NCBI GenBank assembly: GCA_963518845.1
Contig: CAUQKV010000002.1
Location: 1-64,000, forward strand
Length of the DNA: 64,000 bases
Reading direction: 5' to 3'
Source of the DNA: JABCPE02 sp963518845
GTDB taxonomy: Bacteria; Bacteroidota; Bacteroidia; Flavobacteriales; Weeksellaceae
Below are positions 33,161 to 42,213 of the stretch, in pieces (position 1 is the stretch's first letter; each line of letters begins with the position of its first letter). The translations under genes were made by a program, and so were the position numbers. Below the pieces are notes generated by a model. The model had not been told where the DNA came from and did not search any database. It saw nothing but the letters and a program-made list of their open reading frames with translations.

Positions 33161-34244
33161 TTATTGTAATTTTCATTTTTCTACTTCTTTGAAATTGAAA
33201 AATGAAATGCTTTCCGCCATTAAAAACGAATTATCATTAAGAAATAATGAGCTGAAGGATAAAACCTTAGAAACCCTATATTTCGGAGGAGGAACGCCGT
33301 CTATCTTGGAGGTGGATGAAATTAAAATGCTGATGGATGAAATCCTGAAATATTTTGATTTTTCAAAGGATATAGAAATCACCTTGGAGGCAAATCCAGA
33401 TGATTTAGACCAAAAATTTTTGAAGGGAATTGCAGAAATTGGGATTAACCGCCTTTCCATAGGGATACAGAGTTTCCATGATGAAGATTTGAGGCTGATG
33501 AACCGTGCGCACAGTTCCTCACAAGCAGAATCTTCAGTGAAAAGGGCACAAGATGCAGGTATTCAGAATATTAGTATAGATTTAATTTACGGAGCGCCTA
33601 CATCGAATTTTGAAATTTGGAAGCAAAATTTGGATAAAGCCATAGAGCTGGAAGTTCCGCATATTTCTTCTTATGCGCTGACCATAGAGCCGAGAACTGC
33701 TCTTGAAAACTGGATAACCAAAGGAAAAATAAGCCCTCCGAAAGAAAACACACAAAACGAGGAATTCTACTATATGGTAGATTTTTTGAAAGATAATGGC
33801 TTTGACCATTATGAAATATCAAATTTTGGAAAGCCTGATTTTTATTCCAAACACAATACTTCTTATTGGAAATATAAGCCCTATTTAGGAATCGGGCCTT
33901 CGGCGCATTCCTACGACGGAGGACAAGTTAGAGCGTGGAACATTGCTAACAACTCGTTATACATCAAAGATCTTTTGCAAGGCAAACTACCATTAGAAAA
34001 AGAAATATTGTCCGAAAAAGATAGATATAATGAAATGCTGATGATAGGACTCCGAACAAGCTGGGGAGTAGATTTAGCAAAAATAAAAAACGACTTTTCA
34101 GATGAAATTATACAAAAATTCAATGCTGATATTCAGCCTAAAATAGAGCAGGGAATTCTCCTCATAGAAAATAATCATCTCAAAATTCCTGAAAAGCATT
34201 GGTTCTTTGCGGATGGCATAGCATCAGATTTATTTTTAATATGA
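33120..34244 (+). CDS. hemW: Heme chaperone HemW (radical SAM)
   Basis: 374 residues. The radical-SAM cysteines are Cys9, Cys13 and Cys16 (PFCKQKCSYCNFHF), followed by YFGGGTPSIL and ITLEANPDDL; the C-terminal HemN-type domain is present (TSYWKYKPYLGIGPSAHSYDG). It lacks the N-terminal extension and extra residue of true HemN, so it is the HemW type, which binds heme and passes it to respiratory proteins rather than oxidising coproporphyrinogen. Its start sits 4 nt behind a terminator-like hairpin. Confidence 0.92.
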   Translation: MLYIHIPFCKQKCSYCNFHFSTSLKLKNEMLSAIKNELSLRNNELKDKTLETLYFGGGTPSILEVDEIKMLMDEILKYFDFSKDIEITLEANPDDLDQKFLKGIAEIGINRLSIGIQSFHDEDLRLMNRAHSSSQAESSVKRAQDAGIQNISIDLIYGAPTSNFEIWKQNLDKAIELEVPHISSYALTIEPRTALENWITKGKISPPKENTQNEEFYYMVDFLKDNGFDHYEISNFGKPDFYSKHNTSYWKYKPYLGIGPSAHSYDGGQVRAWNIANNSLYIKDLLQGKLPLEKEILSEKDRYNEMLMIGLRTSWGVDLAKIKNDFSDEIIQKFNADIQPKIEQGILLIENNHLKIPEKHWFFADGIASDLFLI

Positions 34245-34266
34245 TTTTAAAATATTCTCAAAATAA

Positions 34267-34296
34267 AAAGACTCCCAAATTTGGGAGTCTTTATTT
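34267..34296. terminator. Perfect 26-bp palindromic terminator, bidirectional
   Basis: AAAGACTCCCAAA (34267-34279) is followed directly by its inverse TTTGGGAGTCTTT (34280-34292). Flanking A and T runs serve both hemW and the convergent MFS gene. Confidence 0.85.
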
Positions 34297-34310
34297 ATGA
34301 TTAAACTTAA

Positions 34311-35741
34311 TTATTTTTTAAGTTCATCTGGTCCTAAGATGTAATCATCAATAACATCTTCTTGTCTGAATTTAGGTTTTTTAACCAAGAATGCAAGAAC
34401 GAATGAAATTGCGATCAATACGATAGCTGCGTGGTAAGCGAAGAAGTAAGCTTCACCAGGTGCATTATTTGCTTCAGCCAATTTGTTAGAGTAAGCTGCG
34501 ATTTGTGGACCAATGATTAGAGAAGCCCCCCAACCTGTATAAACTACACCATAGTTAGCACCGTAAGCTTTAAGACCGAAATAGTCAGCTACGATAGATG
34601 GTGTTGTACTCATTACAGAACCATAAACTACACAAGTAAGGATGGTTCCTAAGATGATTTTTACAGGAGTGTCATAAGTGTGGAAGAAGAACATGTTAAT
34701 CGCTTGGATAGTGTGGATTACATAGTATACATTCTTTCTACCAATGATGTCAGAAATCATACCTCCTAATGCACGACCTGTAGCGTTAGAGATAGATGTT
34801 ACTGGTACCATCACCCCTAGTAATGCAGTTGCTGTTTCTGCATATTCAGCAGCAATAGTTCCTGCTTTTAGTCCAGACTGTACTCTCATGATGTCAGAAG
34901 AGTTAGAGATTACCATCGCACCAGCAGAACAATATAGAGCATAGATAGAGAACAATGCCCAAGCTTGCCAAGTTTTAGCCATAGCTGCAGTTCCGATAGA
35001 AGCAGTTTTCTTAGCGTTTTCTTTTACTGGTTTGTTTGCATCAACCTCTGGTTCAGGTACTTCATATCCAGCAGGTGGGTTCACTACATTCAATGCAGCT
35101 GGGATACCCATAGCAAGGATAGCACATCCTAATACTCTCAAAGTATTTTCTAATGATAAGTGAGGGAATGAATCGATAGTCCAGATGAACGCTTGTTGCT
35201 TTAAGAACAATGTTTCAAGTGGTCCTAACCAAAGAGCTCCAAGACCGAATCCTGCTACTACAAGACCGTTGATCATCCCTTTTTTAGATGGGTGGAACCA
35301 CTTCATCGCAGCCGCACGAGGACAAGCATATACGAATCCGATACCATTACCTACGATCATAGCGAATACGAAAGTAAATAAATAAGGGTGGTTAGTCAAG
35401 AAACTACAAAGGATAGCTCCTATCCCTGTCATTAACACCCCGATCAAGATAACCTTAGTAGGACCGATTTTATCCTGCCAAGCTCCAGCGAATACAACGA
35501 TAAACGCTGAAGTAAAACCTCCAATACCATAAGGTAATGCTAGGTCAGACTGTCCCCAAGCAGAGTACAATCTGTCAGCAGAGTCAATGGCCAATGTGTT
35601 GTCTTGGAATCCATTTTTTGCAGTGTACTGAAGAGCATCCTTCAAGTTACTCCAAGTGTATAATATCCCAACAGAGAAGTTGGAAATTATACCAGCTATG
35701 AGGACTCTCGTAGCTTTCTTTTTTGCTGTTTGTAAATCCAT
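34311..35741 (-). CDS. MFS transporter, oxalate/formate antiporter (OFA) family
   Basis: 476 residues with twelve hydrophobic helices. OFA-type features: start RVLIAGIISNFSVGILYTWSNLKDAL, GNGIGFVYACPRAAAMKWFHPSKKGMINGL, and later NATGRALGGMISDIIGRKNVYY. Relatives exchange oxalate for formate or carry lactate and other monocarboxylates; the substrate is not fixed by sequence. Codon use shows it may be well expressed. It diverges from a porin gene across a 554-bp gap, and both may respond to the same signal. Confidence 0.88.
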   Translation of the reverse strand: MDLQTAKKKATRVLIAGIISNFSVGILYTWSNLKDALQYTAKNGFQDNTLAIDSADRLYSAWGQSDLALPYGIGGFTSAFIVVFAGAWQDKIGPTKVILIGVLMTGIGAILCSFLTNHPYLFTFVFAMIVGNGIGFVYACPRAAAMKWFHPSKKGMINGLVVAGFGLGALWLGPLETLFLKQQAFIWTIDSFPHLSLENTLRVLGCAILAMGIPAALNVVNPPAGYEVPEPEVDANKPVKENAKKTASIGTAAMAKTWQAWALFSIYALYCSAGAMVISNSSDIMRVQSGLKAGTIAAEYAETATALLGVMVPVTSISNATGRALGGMISDIIGRKNVYYVIHTIQAINMFFFHTYDTPVKIILGTILTCVVYGSVMSTTPSIVADYFGLKAYGANYGVVYTGWGASLIIGPQIAAYSNKLAEANNAPGEAYFFAYHAAIVLIAISFVLAFLVKKPKFRQEDVIDDYILGPDELKK

Positions 35742-36295
35742 TGTGTATAATTATTTAAATGTTATTTTTAAAGGTTATAATTATTTTGAGATGATTTGAT
35801 TTATTCAATCGGGGTGCAATTTAATACTATTTTTTGAATTGGCACTATTTTTTGTTAATAAAAATATAAAATTCACCATTACCCAGCATCATACATATCT
35901 TTACTACAAAGTTACTAAACCTTTTTGAAAATCGGGGGCAAAAATAAAATAATAAATCCTTATTTAAAAGATGATATAAATCATACTTTGTTTTTCTGAC
36001 TTCCTAAAAGCATGATTTTTTGGTGATTAAGGAGAAGTTTGAAAAGCATAATTGAGCGTCTGATTTTATAAAATGTTAAAAAATCATAAATAAATATATG
36101 AAATAAGCGTTATAGGGTAAAAGACTAATTTTGACAAGGATATATACCTTAATATATATCTGTATAAAAGGATAAAAAACAGGAAATATGATAAATATTA
36201 GTTTTTTTGTTAAAAAAAATATAAAATAATATTATATCTTTGCAGTGTGAAATAATATCACGAAAGAAAATCTTTAAATTATAATAATTACAATT
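35742..36295. promoter_or_regulatory. 554-bp divergent intergenic region with FNR-like palindrome
   Basis: No ORF of note. Minus promoter candidate TAACTTTG (reverse strand, 35907-35914) with TTG at 35939-35941; plus promoter TATCTTTG at 36235-36242. ATGAT-ATAA-ATCAT at 35971-35984 has the GAT-N4-ATC core of FNR/CRP-type boxes (TTGAT-N4-ATCAA). AAGG-ATATATA-CCTT lies at 36136-36150. The remainder is AT-rich without recognisable content. Confidence 0.45.
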
Positions 36296-37498
36296 ATGAA
36301 AAAACAGATCATGGCGCTACTTGCTTTGGCAGTAGCACAAGTAGGGTTAGCACAAGAAGAAACAAGTGCTACGCTTTATGGTTATGCAAAAGGAGAATTC
36401 GCGTTTGACTCTCGTCAAGTAGTTGCAGCTAGAGAAGGTAATTTTATCGATTTAGCATCTCCAAATGCAACAGGAAACAATGTTGCTAATTTCAACGGAT
36501 GGGGAATCGAGTCAAGATTAGGTGTAAAAGTGGCAGGTCCTGATTTCTTTGGAATGAAATCTGAAGCTTTGATCGAAGGTCACTTCTTTGGTAATAACGG
36601 GCAAACTAACAACTTCGGGTTGAGACATGCTTATGTGAAATTATCTAGTGATAGAGTAGAGTGGTTAGTTGGTCAGTACTGGCACCCAATGTTCGTAACG
36701 AATGTATCTCCAGGAACTTACAACTTCAACGCAGGAAGCCCATTCCAGCCGTTCAATCGTTCTCCACAGATCAGATTCTCTACTAAAGGTAACGCAAGAC
36801 TTACCCTTGCTGCTATTACAGAGAGAGATTTTAAATCTTTTGTATATGGAGAAGGTAGTGCTGCTAAATCTGGACTTCCAGCATTCCACGCACAGTTACA
36901 ATTCGGTAGCGATGAAAAATTCGTAGGAGGTTTCGGTGCTAATGTGAAGTTTACTAGAAATGAGGGAGCAGCTGCTAAAGTAGCTCATGGTAAAACTCTT
37001 GCTGCATTTGATTTCTTAGCATACGCAAAAGTTCAGTTTACTGAAAACTTCGCTTGGAAAATCTATGGTAACTATGGACAAAATCCATCTGAATTACTAC
37101 AATTAGGAAGTTTAGCTTATAATCCTGTAAATGATGATTTGAAAAATAGTACTACATTGTCTCTTTGGACAGAGTTTGCAGGAAAAGGTTCTGAATCTTT
37201 CGAGTGGGGTATCTTCGGTGGATATTCTCAAGATTTCGGATTTAATATTAATAATTTTGCTCATAGTACTGCTAATGCTTATGCATCACTAGCAGGAGGA
37301 AATCCAGTGAGCACATGGAGAGTATCTCCAAGAATGGGATGGAAGTCTGGTAACACTAAGTTAGGTCTTGAATTTGACTATACTTCTACTACTTATGGAT
37401 ACTATGATTCTGTTAACAAAGGAAAACTTAAAAAGTTACCAAAAGATGCTACAGGAGATAACCTTCGTGTATCATTGTCTTTAACTCAAACATTCTAA
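36296..37498 (+). CDS. Outer-membrane beta-barrel porin
   Basis: 400 residues. Signal peptide MKKQIMALLALAVAQVGLAQ, then alternating amphipathic strands of a barrel (LYGYAKGEFAFDSR, SRLGVKVAG, SEALIEGHFFG, HAYVKLSSDRVEWLVGQYW) ending in Phe (SLSLTQTF), as needed for BAM-dependent insertion. It resembles trimeric or DcaP-like porins found in Bacteroidota; no plug domain, so passive diffusion. Strong terminator follows. Preferred codons suggest high abundance. Divergent to the OFA transporter; a joint uptake route for a carboxylate is plausible but inferred. Confidence 0.8.
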   Translation: MKKQIMALLALAVAQVGLAQEETSATLYGYAKGEFAFDSRQVVAAREGNFIDLASPNATGNNVANFNGWGIESRLGVKVAGPDFFGMKSEALIEGHFFGNNGQTNNFGLRHAYVKLSSDRVEWLVGQYWHPMFVTNVSPGTYNFNAGSPFQPFNRSPQIRFSTKGNARLTLAAITERDFKSFVYGEGSAAKSGLPAFHAQLQFGSDEKFVGGFGANVKFTRNEGAAAKVAHGKTLAAFDFLAYAKVQFTENFAWKIYGNYGQNPSELLQLGSLAYNPVNDDLKNSTTLSLWTEFAGKGSESFEWGIFGGYSQDFGFNINNFAHSTANAYASLAGGNPVSTWRVSPRMGWKSGNTKLGLEFDYTSTTYGYYDSVNKGKLKKLPKDATGDNLRVSLSLTQTF

Positions 37499-37525
37499 GA
37501 TAAATAAAATATTTTGAGATGATAG

Positions 37526-37556
37526 AAGAGCCACTCTGTGAGTGGCTCTTTTATTT
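37526..37556 (+). terminator. Terminator after porin gene
   Basis: AAGAGCCACT (37526-37535) pairs with AGTGGCTCTT (37541-37550), 5-nt loop, then T-rich. Confidence 0.88.
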
Positions 37557-37575
37557 TAGATGAAAATATCAGTTT

Positions 37576-38253
37576 TTACATTTCGCAAGCTTTCCATATG
37601 GCATCATTCTGCGGAACGGGAGCGGTTATTTTTATAAGTTCTTTGCTCACAGGATGAATGAATTCCAGCATTCTGGCGTGCAGGCTGATGCCGCTGTCTG
37701 GGTTGGAACGAGGGGCGCCATATTTTAGGTCGCCTTTTATGGGGACGCCTATTTTAGAGAGCTGTGCCCGTATTTGGTGGTGTCTTCCTGTCTGCAAGTC
37801 CACTTCCAGCAGCATATAATTATCTAAGGTTTTGATGATGTTATAGCTGAGAATGGCTTTTTTTGCTCCTTCTGTCTCGTGGGAGTAGATGATGGCTTTA
37901 TTATTTTTCTCGTTTTTCTTGAGATAGTGGGTAAGGGTCTGGCTTTGTGGAATCATCTCTTTGGGAACCACAGCCCAGTAAGTTTTTTTAATTTCTCTGT
38001 TTTTTACCATTTGGGTAAGGCGGGAGAGCGCTTTGGAAGTTTTAGCATAGATTACCAGCCCAGAGGTTGGTCGGTCTATCCTGTGAACCAAGCCGAGATA
38101 GACATTCCCAGGCTTTTGGTCGCGCTCTTTTATGAAATCTTTCAGCAGTTCCAGTAGGCTCTGGTCGCCTGTTTTGTCGCCTTGAACCAGCTGACCTACT
38201 TTTTTATTGATAATGAGGATGTGATTGTCTTCATAGAGAATTTGTGAATTCAT
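37576..38253 (-). CDS. RluA-family pseudouridine synthase without S4 domain
   Basis: 225 residues, catalytic domain only: LYEDNHILIINKKVGQLVQGD, aspartate motif HRIDRPTSGLVIYAKT, and LQTGRHHQIRAQLSKIG. Related to RluA/RluC/TruC; the short form without an S4 domain is closest in size to RluA (23S U746 and tRNA U32) or TruC (tRNA U65). The target cannot be decided from sequence. Single gene, divergent to the CBS-domain gene. Confidence 0.9.
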   Translation of the reverse strand: MNSQILYEDNHILIINKKVGQLVQGDKTGDQSLLELLKDFIKERDQKPGNVYLGLVHRIDRPTSGLVIYAKTSKALSRLTQMVKNREIKKTYWAVVPKEMIPQSQTLTHYLKKNEKNNKAIIYSHETEGAKKAILSYNIIKTLDNYMLLEVDLQTGRHHQIRAQLSKIGVPIKGDLKYGAPRSNPDSGISLHARMLEFIHPVSKELIKITAPVPQNDAIWKACEM

Positions 38254-38338
38254 ATAAATGTCTGATTAGAATTTCACAAAGGTAAAGTTTTTATAGTTTT
38301 AATCAAATTTCATACCTTTACCGAAGTAATTATGATTT

Positions 38339-38992
38339 ATGATAATTGAAAATTATATCGCAAATGATTTTCCCATATTGGGCGTAGATACTACTGCGGA
38401 GGAGGCTTTGCAGACTGCTGTTGATTTTGATTTCACCCATGTTTTCGTGGAGAATGAGGGGGTATTTCAGGGCGCAGTAATGAAGGAGTGCTTGGAGGAA
38501 AATCTCAGAAAAAATTTAGGAGAACTGCTTCCGTATATGGATAGGTTTTCTATTCTCTATGAAAGTACTCTTTTGGATGGGGTAAAATTATTCCATACAT
38601 TTAATACCAATGTGATTCCTGTAATCAATAAAAACGAGGAATATCAGGGGTATATCGCTTGGGACAGCATCGCAGATGAATTGTCTAAATATCCGTTTTT
38701 TTCGGAGACAGGGGCGCTGCTTACGGTGGAAATCCCAAGAACCAATTATTCCATGGTGGAAATAGCCCAAATCGTAGAAAGTAACAATGGGAAATTCTAT
38801 GGCGCGCTGGTTACGGAGATGAATGAGGCTTTCGTGAGGGTGACGATGAGAATCAGCAATGAAAATCTCAGCTCTATAGATGAAACCTTTGAGCGCTACG
38901 GCTATATCATCGTGCAAAAATTCTATACCGATGAAAAGGAAGAACTGCTGAAAAGCCGATACGAATTTATGCAAAAATACCTTGAATTCTAA
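38339..38992 (+). CDS. CBS-domain protein
   Basis: 217 residues. Two CBS-like modules occupy residues 1-130 (PILGVDTTAEEALQTAVDFDFTHVFVENEG.FQGAV; DGVKLFHTFNTNVIPVINKNEEYQGYIAWDSI) and the last 80 look like an ACT-type beta-alpha fold (LTVEIPRTNYSMVEIAQIVESNNGKF). Such proteins bind nucleotides and regulate partners. It is joined to nadK by an overlapping TAATG, and this pairing suggests a role in sensing adenine nucleotides or NAD(P) state (inference). Confidence 0.85.
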   Translation: MIIENYIANDFPILGVDTTAEEALQTAVDFDFTHVFVENEGVFQGAVMKECLEENLRKNLGELLPYMDRFSILYESTLLDGVKLFHTFNTNVIPVINKNEEYQGYIAWDSIADELSKYPFFSETGALLTVEIPRTNYSMVEIAQIVESNNGKFYGALVTEMNEAFVRVTMRISNENLSSIDETFERYGYIIVQKFYTDEKEELLKSRYEFMQKYLEF

Positions 38993-39864
38993 TGCCAAAT
39001 ATCGCAATATATTCACAGAAAAATGGAGATGAGATTCAGGCTTATCTTCATCAGTTTATTCTTGAATTGGAGAAAAGGGAAAATGTGCAGATTTTTCTCC
39101 ACGAAAAAATTTTAGAAAAGAATAGTTTATTGGGTAAATATCAGATTTTCACGGATAAAAATTCCCTCGCAAAATGTGAAATGGATTATTTCTTTTCTTT
39201 CGGTGGAGATGGCACTATTCTGAGTGCGCTTACGCTGATTCAGGATTTGGAAATCCCTGTTGTCGGCGTTAATATGGGGCGGCTCGGTTTTTTAGCCAAT
39301 TTCAGCAAAGAAGAGATTTTTGATAATATTGATAAAATTTTTGCCGGTGAGACTCATATTAGCCAGCGTTCAGTGATAGAAGTGAAAACTGCCGAAAATA
39401 GGATAGATTTTCCCTATGCGCTGAATGATGTGGTGATTACCCGCCAAGAGACTACTTCCATGATTACCGTAGAGGCAGAAATCAACGGCAAATTCCTGAG
39501 TATGTTTTGGGGAGATGGGCTTATAGTGGCTACGCCTTCGGGGTCTACGGCATATTCACTAAGTTGTGGAGGGCCTATTATAGAGCCAGAGAATGATAAT
39601 TTTTCTCTTACGCCTATTGCGCCGCATAACCTAAATATGCGCCCAATTATCCTAAAAGACAATGTAGAAATAAAACTAAAAGTTTCCAGCAGGCTGCCGC
39701 TGTATTCGCTGGGCTTGGATTCTCGGCTTTATCATATGAATGAGGAAGATGAACTGATTTTGAAAAAGGCGGATTTTAGCCTAAATCTTATTTTTCCAAA
39801 AAATGTCAGTTTCTATGAAACTTTGAGACAAAAACTCCTCTGGGGTAATGACAAAAGAAATTAA
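38992..39864 (+). CDS. nadK: NAD kinase
   Basis: 290 residues. GGDGTIL (after FFSFGGDG) gives the Asp of the phosphate site, NMGRLGFLANF and ALNDVVITRQETTSM follow, and TPSGSTAYSLSCGGPII is the NADK signature. It phosphorylates NAD+ to NADP+. Start ATG overlaps the stop of the CBS gene by one base. Confidence 0.96.
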   Translation: MPNIAIYSQKNGDEIQAYLHQFILELEKRENVQIFLHEKILEKNSLLGKYQIFTDKNSLAKCEMDYFFSFGGDGTILSALTLIQDLEIPVVGVNMGRLGFLANFSKEEIFDNIDKIFAGETHISQRSVIEVKTAENRIDFPYALNDVVITRQETTSMITVEAEINGKFLSMFWGDGLIVATPSGSTAYSLSCGGPIIEPENDNFSLTPIAPHNLNMRPIILKDNVEIKLKVSSRLPLYSLGLDSRLYHMNEEDELILKKADFSLNLIFPKNVSFYETLRQKLLWGNDKRN

Positions 39865-39877
39865 ATATCAATATATT

Positions 39878-40189
39878 ATGAAATTAGTAAACACACAATT
39901 TAGAACAGAAGAATCCCTTACTTGGGATGAAATCAAGGAACTGATAACAACAGGAATTTATGAGGAAGATTTTATAGTTCTTTTTGATAAAAAAAGTGAA
40001 AATTATGTCCAAATGGCTGAGGATGAACAGAGTTTCGTAGTGGAAAGCAGAGTTTATGACGGAGGGAATTTCACGCATTATAGAACTTTTGTGGAAGAAC
40101 CAGAGGCGGCTATTCCTTTCTTTGAAAAGTATTTCAATGATGAAAGCATAGATTTTTCCGCGTGGGAAAATGTTACGGCTGAGTTTTGA
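39878..40189 (+). CDS. Conserved hypothetical protein
   Basis: 103 residues from ATG 39878; an in-frame ATG at 39848 would overlap nadK by 17 nt and is less likely. Sequence is acidic and mixed alpha/beta (FRTEESLTWDEIKELITTGIYEEDFIVLFDK, VESRVYDGGNFTHYRTF) without cysteines, signal peptide or membrane segments. No function recognised. It lies between nadK and accD, with its own downstream promoter for accD following. Confidence 0.6.
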   Translation: MKLVNTQFRTEESLTWDEIKELITTGIYEEDFIVLFDKKSENYVQMAEDEQSFVVESRVYDGGNFTHYRTFVEEPEAAIPFFEKYFNDESIDFSAWENVTAEF

Positions 40190-40209
40190 GTTAAAGAAAA
40201 AATATTTCT

Positions 40210-40217
40210 TAAATTTG
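40210..40217 (+). promoter_or_regulatory. Promoter -7 box of accD
   Basis: TAAATTTG at 40210-40217, 22 nt before the accD ATG at 40240. Confidence 0.5.
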
Positions 40218-40239
40218 CAGAATTATTAAAAGATAAAGA

Positions 40240-41094
40240 ATGTCAGCATTTGATTGGTTCAAAAGAAAGAAACAAAATATCAGCACTCCTACGGAGGAAA
40301 AAAAGGATGTCCCAAAAGGGCTTTGGCATCAGACTCCTACGGGGAAAATAATAGAGAGTGACGAACTGAGAGCAAATAACTATGTTTCGCCAGAGGATGG
40401 CTTCCATGTGAGAATAGGAAGCAGGGAATATTTCGAAATTATTTTTGATGATTCTAAATTTAAGGAATTAAATGCAGATGTAGAAAGCATCGATATTCTT
40501 AAATTTAAAGATTCTAAATCCTACAAAGACAGACTAAAAGAAGCAAAAGCTAAAACCAAACTAGTAGACTCCATCAGAAACGCACATGGAAAAGTAAATG
40601 GCGTAGAAATGGTGATTTCTTGTATGGATTTTGACTTCATCGGAGGTTCTCTTGGGTCTGTGATGGGAGAGAAAATAAGAAGAGCAATAGACTTCTGTAT
40701 AGAAAAAAAGCTGCCTTATATGATTATCTGTCAGTCAGGTGGAGCAAGAATGCAGGAAGCAGCTTACTCACTGATGCAGATGGCAAAGGTTCAGGCAAAA
40801 TTGGCTCAGCTTTCTAATGCAGGGCTGCCTTACATAGCCTACCTTACCAATCCTACTTTCGGTGGAATTACGGCTTCTTTCGCGATGACTGCCGATATCA
40901 TTATGGCAGAGCCAGGTGCTTTGATAGGTTTTGCGGGGCCTAGGGTTATCCGTGAGACTATTGGGCGAGATTTGCCAGAAGGATTCCAAACATCGGAGTT
41001 TTTACAAGAAAAAGGTTTTGTAGATTTTATAGTAAAGAGAAAGGAAATCAGAGAAACCATTTCTAAAACTGTAAAACTATTAATGAACAAATAA
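40240..41094 (+). CDS. accD: Acetyl-CoA carboxylase, carboxyltransferase beta subunit
   Basis: 284 residues. The crotonase-fold core shows GGSLGSVMGEKIRRAIDFCIEKKLPYMIICQSGGARMQEAA and AEPGALIGFAGPRVIRETIGRDLPEGFQTSEFL. It moves the carboxyl group from biotin to acetyl-CoA with AccA. The N-terminal region that holds a four-cysteine zinc ribbon in E. coli has no CxxC here (KRKKQNISTPTEEKKDVPKGLWHQTPTGK), as in other flavobacteria. accA is not in the window. Confidence 0.96.
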   Translation: MSAFDWFKRKKQNISTPTEEKKDVPKGLWHQTPTGKIIESDELRANNYVSPEDGFHVRIGSREYFEIIFDDSKFKELNADVESIDILKFKDSKSYKDRLKEAKAKTKLVDSIRNAHGKVNGVEMVISCMDFDFIGGSLGSVMGEKIRRAIDFCIEKKLPYMIICQSGGARMQEAAYSLMQMAKVQAKLAQLSNAGLPYIAYLTNPTFGGITASFAMTADIIMAEPGALIGFAGPRVIRETIGRDLPEGFQTSEFLQEKGFVDFIVKRKEIRETISKTVKLLMNK

Positions 41095-41100
41095 AAATGA

Positions 41101-41138
41101 TAAAATCGTAAGTCTTTTTTGATTTGCGATTTTATTTT
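41101..41138 (+). terminator. Terminator-like hairpin after accD
   Basis: AAAATCG (41103-41109) and CGATTTT (41127-41133) with a T-rich loop and TATTTT after; moderate strength. Confidence 0.6.
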
Positions 41139-41144
41139 GAGAGA

Positions 41145-41651
41145 ATGACAACGATTTTTAAGGCTATTCTGCAGCTTGATTTTAAGCGGCTTGTCAAATT
41201 GTTAGGGTTATTGCTTCGGCATCCGTTGTTTGCTTTTCTTACCTTCATTGCTACTATTAAAACCTTTAAAATTACAAATAAAAAATTCCCAGAAACTCAT
41301 CATAAAAACGGAAGAGGAAATGCTTTTCGCCATGCTCTCTGGTGCTGTCTGATAATGATGTACTGCTGTAAAATTTCTTCTCCACAGAAAAGCCTGAAAT
41401 GGTGCAAGCAGATTACGGATATGCATGAAGAACTCTTTGTAAATGAGCAGATTGCTAGAGCGATGGATTTGCATAATAATCAAATAGGGATGAATCTCTT
41501 TATGACTATGCTGGAAGGAATTCATCGCCAGTTTTTCGAGACGCTTTTTTTCATGGAGCCGCTTTATGAAAAATCTCAAGAAGCAAAACTAATCTTCTCC
41601 ATTGAAGAAATAGAGGAAGGGCGAATGGTTATTATAGAGGATATAAACTAA
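41145..41651 (+). CDS. DUF6973-like hypothetical protein
   Basis: 168 residues from ATG 41145 (an upstream TTG at 41124 is ignored as it lies in the terminator). Contains a hydrophobic stretch near residue 20-40 and conserved polar motifs GRGNAFRHALWCC (near 63), DMHEELFVNEQIARAMDLHNNQIG, typical of a Bacteroidota family I associate with DUF6973. The conserved His, Glu and Asp residues suggest a metal site, but no activity is known. Its end overlaps the convergent rsmD by 4 nt. Confidence 0.55.
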   Translation: MTTIFKAILQLDFKRLVKLLGLLLRHPLFAFLTFIATIKTFKITNKKFPETHHKNGRGNAFRHALWCCLIMMYCCKISSPQKSLKWCKQITDMHEELFVNEQIARAMDLHNNQIGMNLFMTMLEGIHRQFFETLFFMEPLYEKSQEAKLIFSIEEIEEGRMVIIEDIN

Positions 41652-42211
41652 GGATTTTTGCTTTTTGTAAAGAAAGAAAAACTTACATTTCCATACTTGC
41701 GAGTTTCCTGTAAATCAGGATGTTCTATTTTGTGGCGGGATTGGTGTTCTAGTACGAAACATCCGTTCTCTTTTAAAATTCCTTCAGAAAGAATGAGGGA
41801 AATCAACTCTTGATAATCATTTTCAGGAAGGTCAAACGGAGGGTCAGCAAAAACCAAATCAAAACTTTTTCCTTGATTTTGCGCTTTTTTCAGCCAGTCA
41901 AAAACATTGGCTCTTAGAATGTTGATTTGTGAACTGAAATCCAAATCTTTAGCCGTAGAATTGATAAAACCAGCATGTTTAGCATTCATCTCTACACTCG
42001 TGATGTCTTTGCAGCCACGAGAGGCCAGCTCCAGCGAGATAGAGCCAATCCCAGCAAAAAGGTCTAAAACAGACAAACTAGACAAATCCAAACGATGTTC
42101 TAAAATGCTGAAAAGAGCCTCTTTGGCAAAATCCGTAGTTGGTCTGACTTCAAAATTCTTTGGAGCGGAGATTTTCTTACCTTTCCAAACGCCTGAAATG
42201 ATACGATACAT
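41648..42211 (-). CDS. rsmD: 16S rRNA (guanine966-N2)-methyltransferase
   Basis: 187 residues. MYRIISGVWKGKKISAP, RPTTDFAKEALFSIL, SAM-binding LDLFAGIGSISLELASRG and the N6/N2 amino-methylase motif ADPPF (DLVFADPPFDL) identify RsmD. It methylates G966 in 16S rRNA. Starts 2 bp after the DUF3822 gene in a minus-strand run with folA and murI. Confidence 0.94.
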   Translation of the reverse strand: MYRIISGVWKGKKISAPKNFEVRPTTDFAKEALFSILEHRLDLSSLSVLDLFAGIGSISLELASRGCKDITSVEMNAKHAGFINSTAKDLDFSSQINILRANVFDWLKKAQNQGKSFDLVFADPPFDLPENDYQELISLILSEGILKENGCFVLEHQSRHKIEHPDLQETRKYGNVSFSFFTKSKNP

Positions 42212-42213
42212 AC

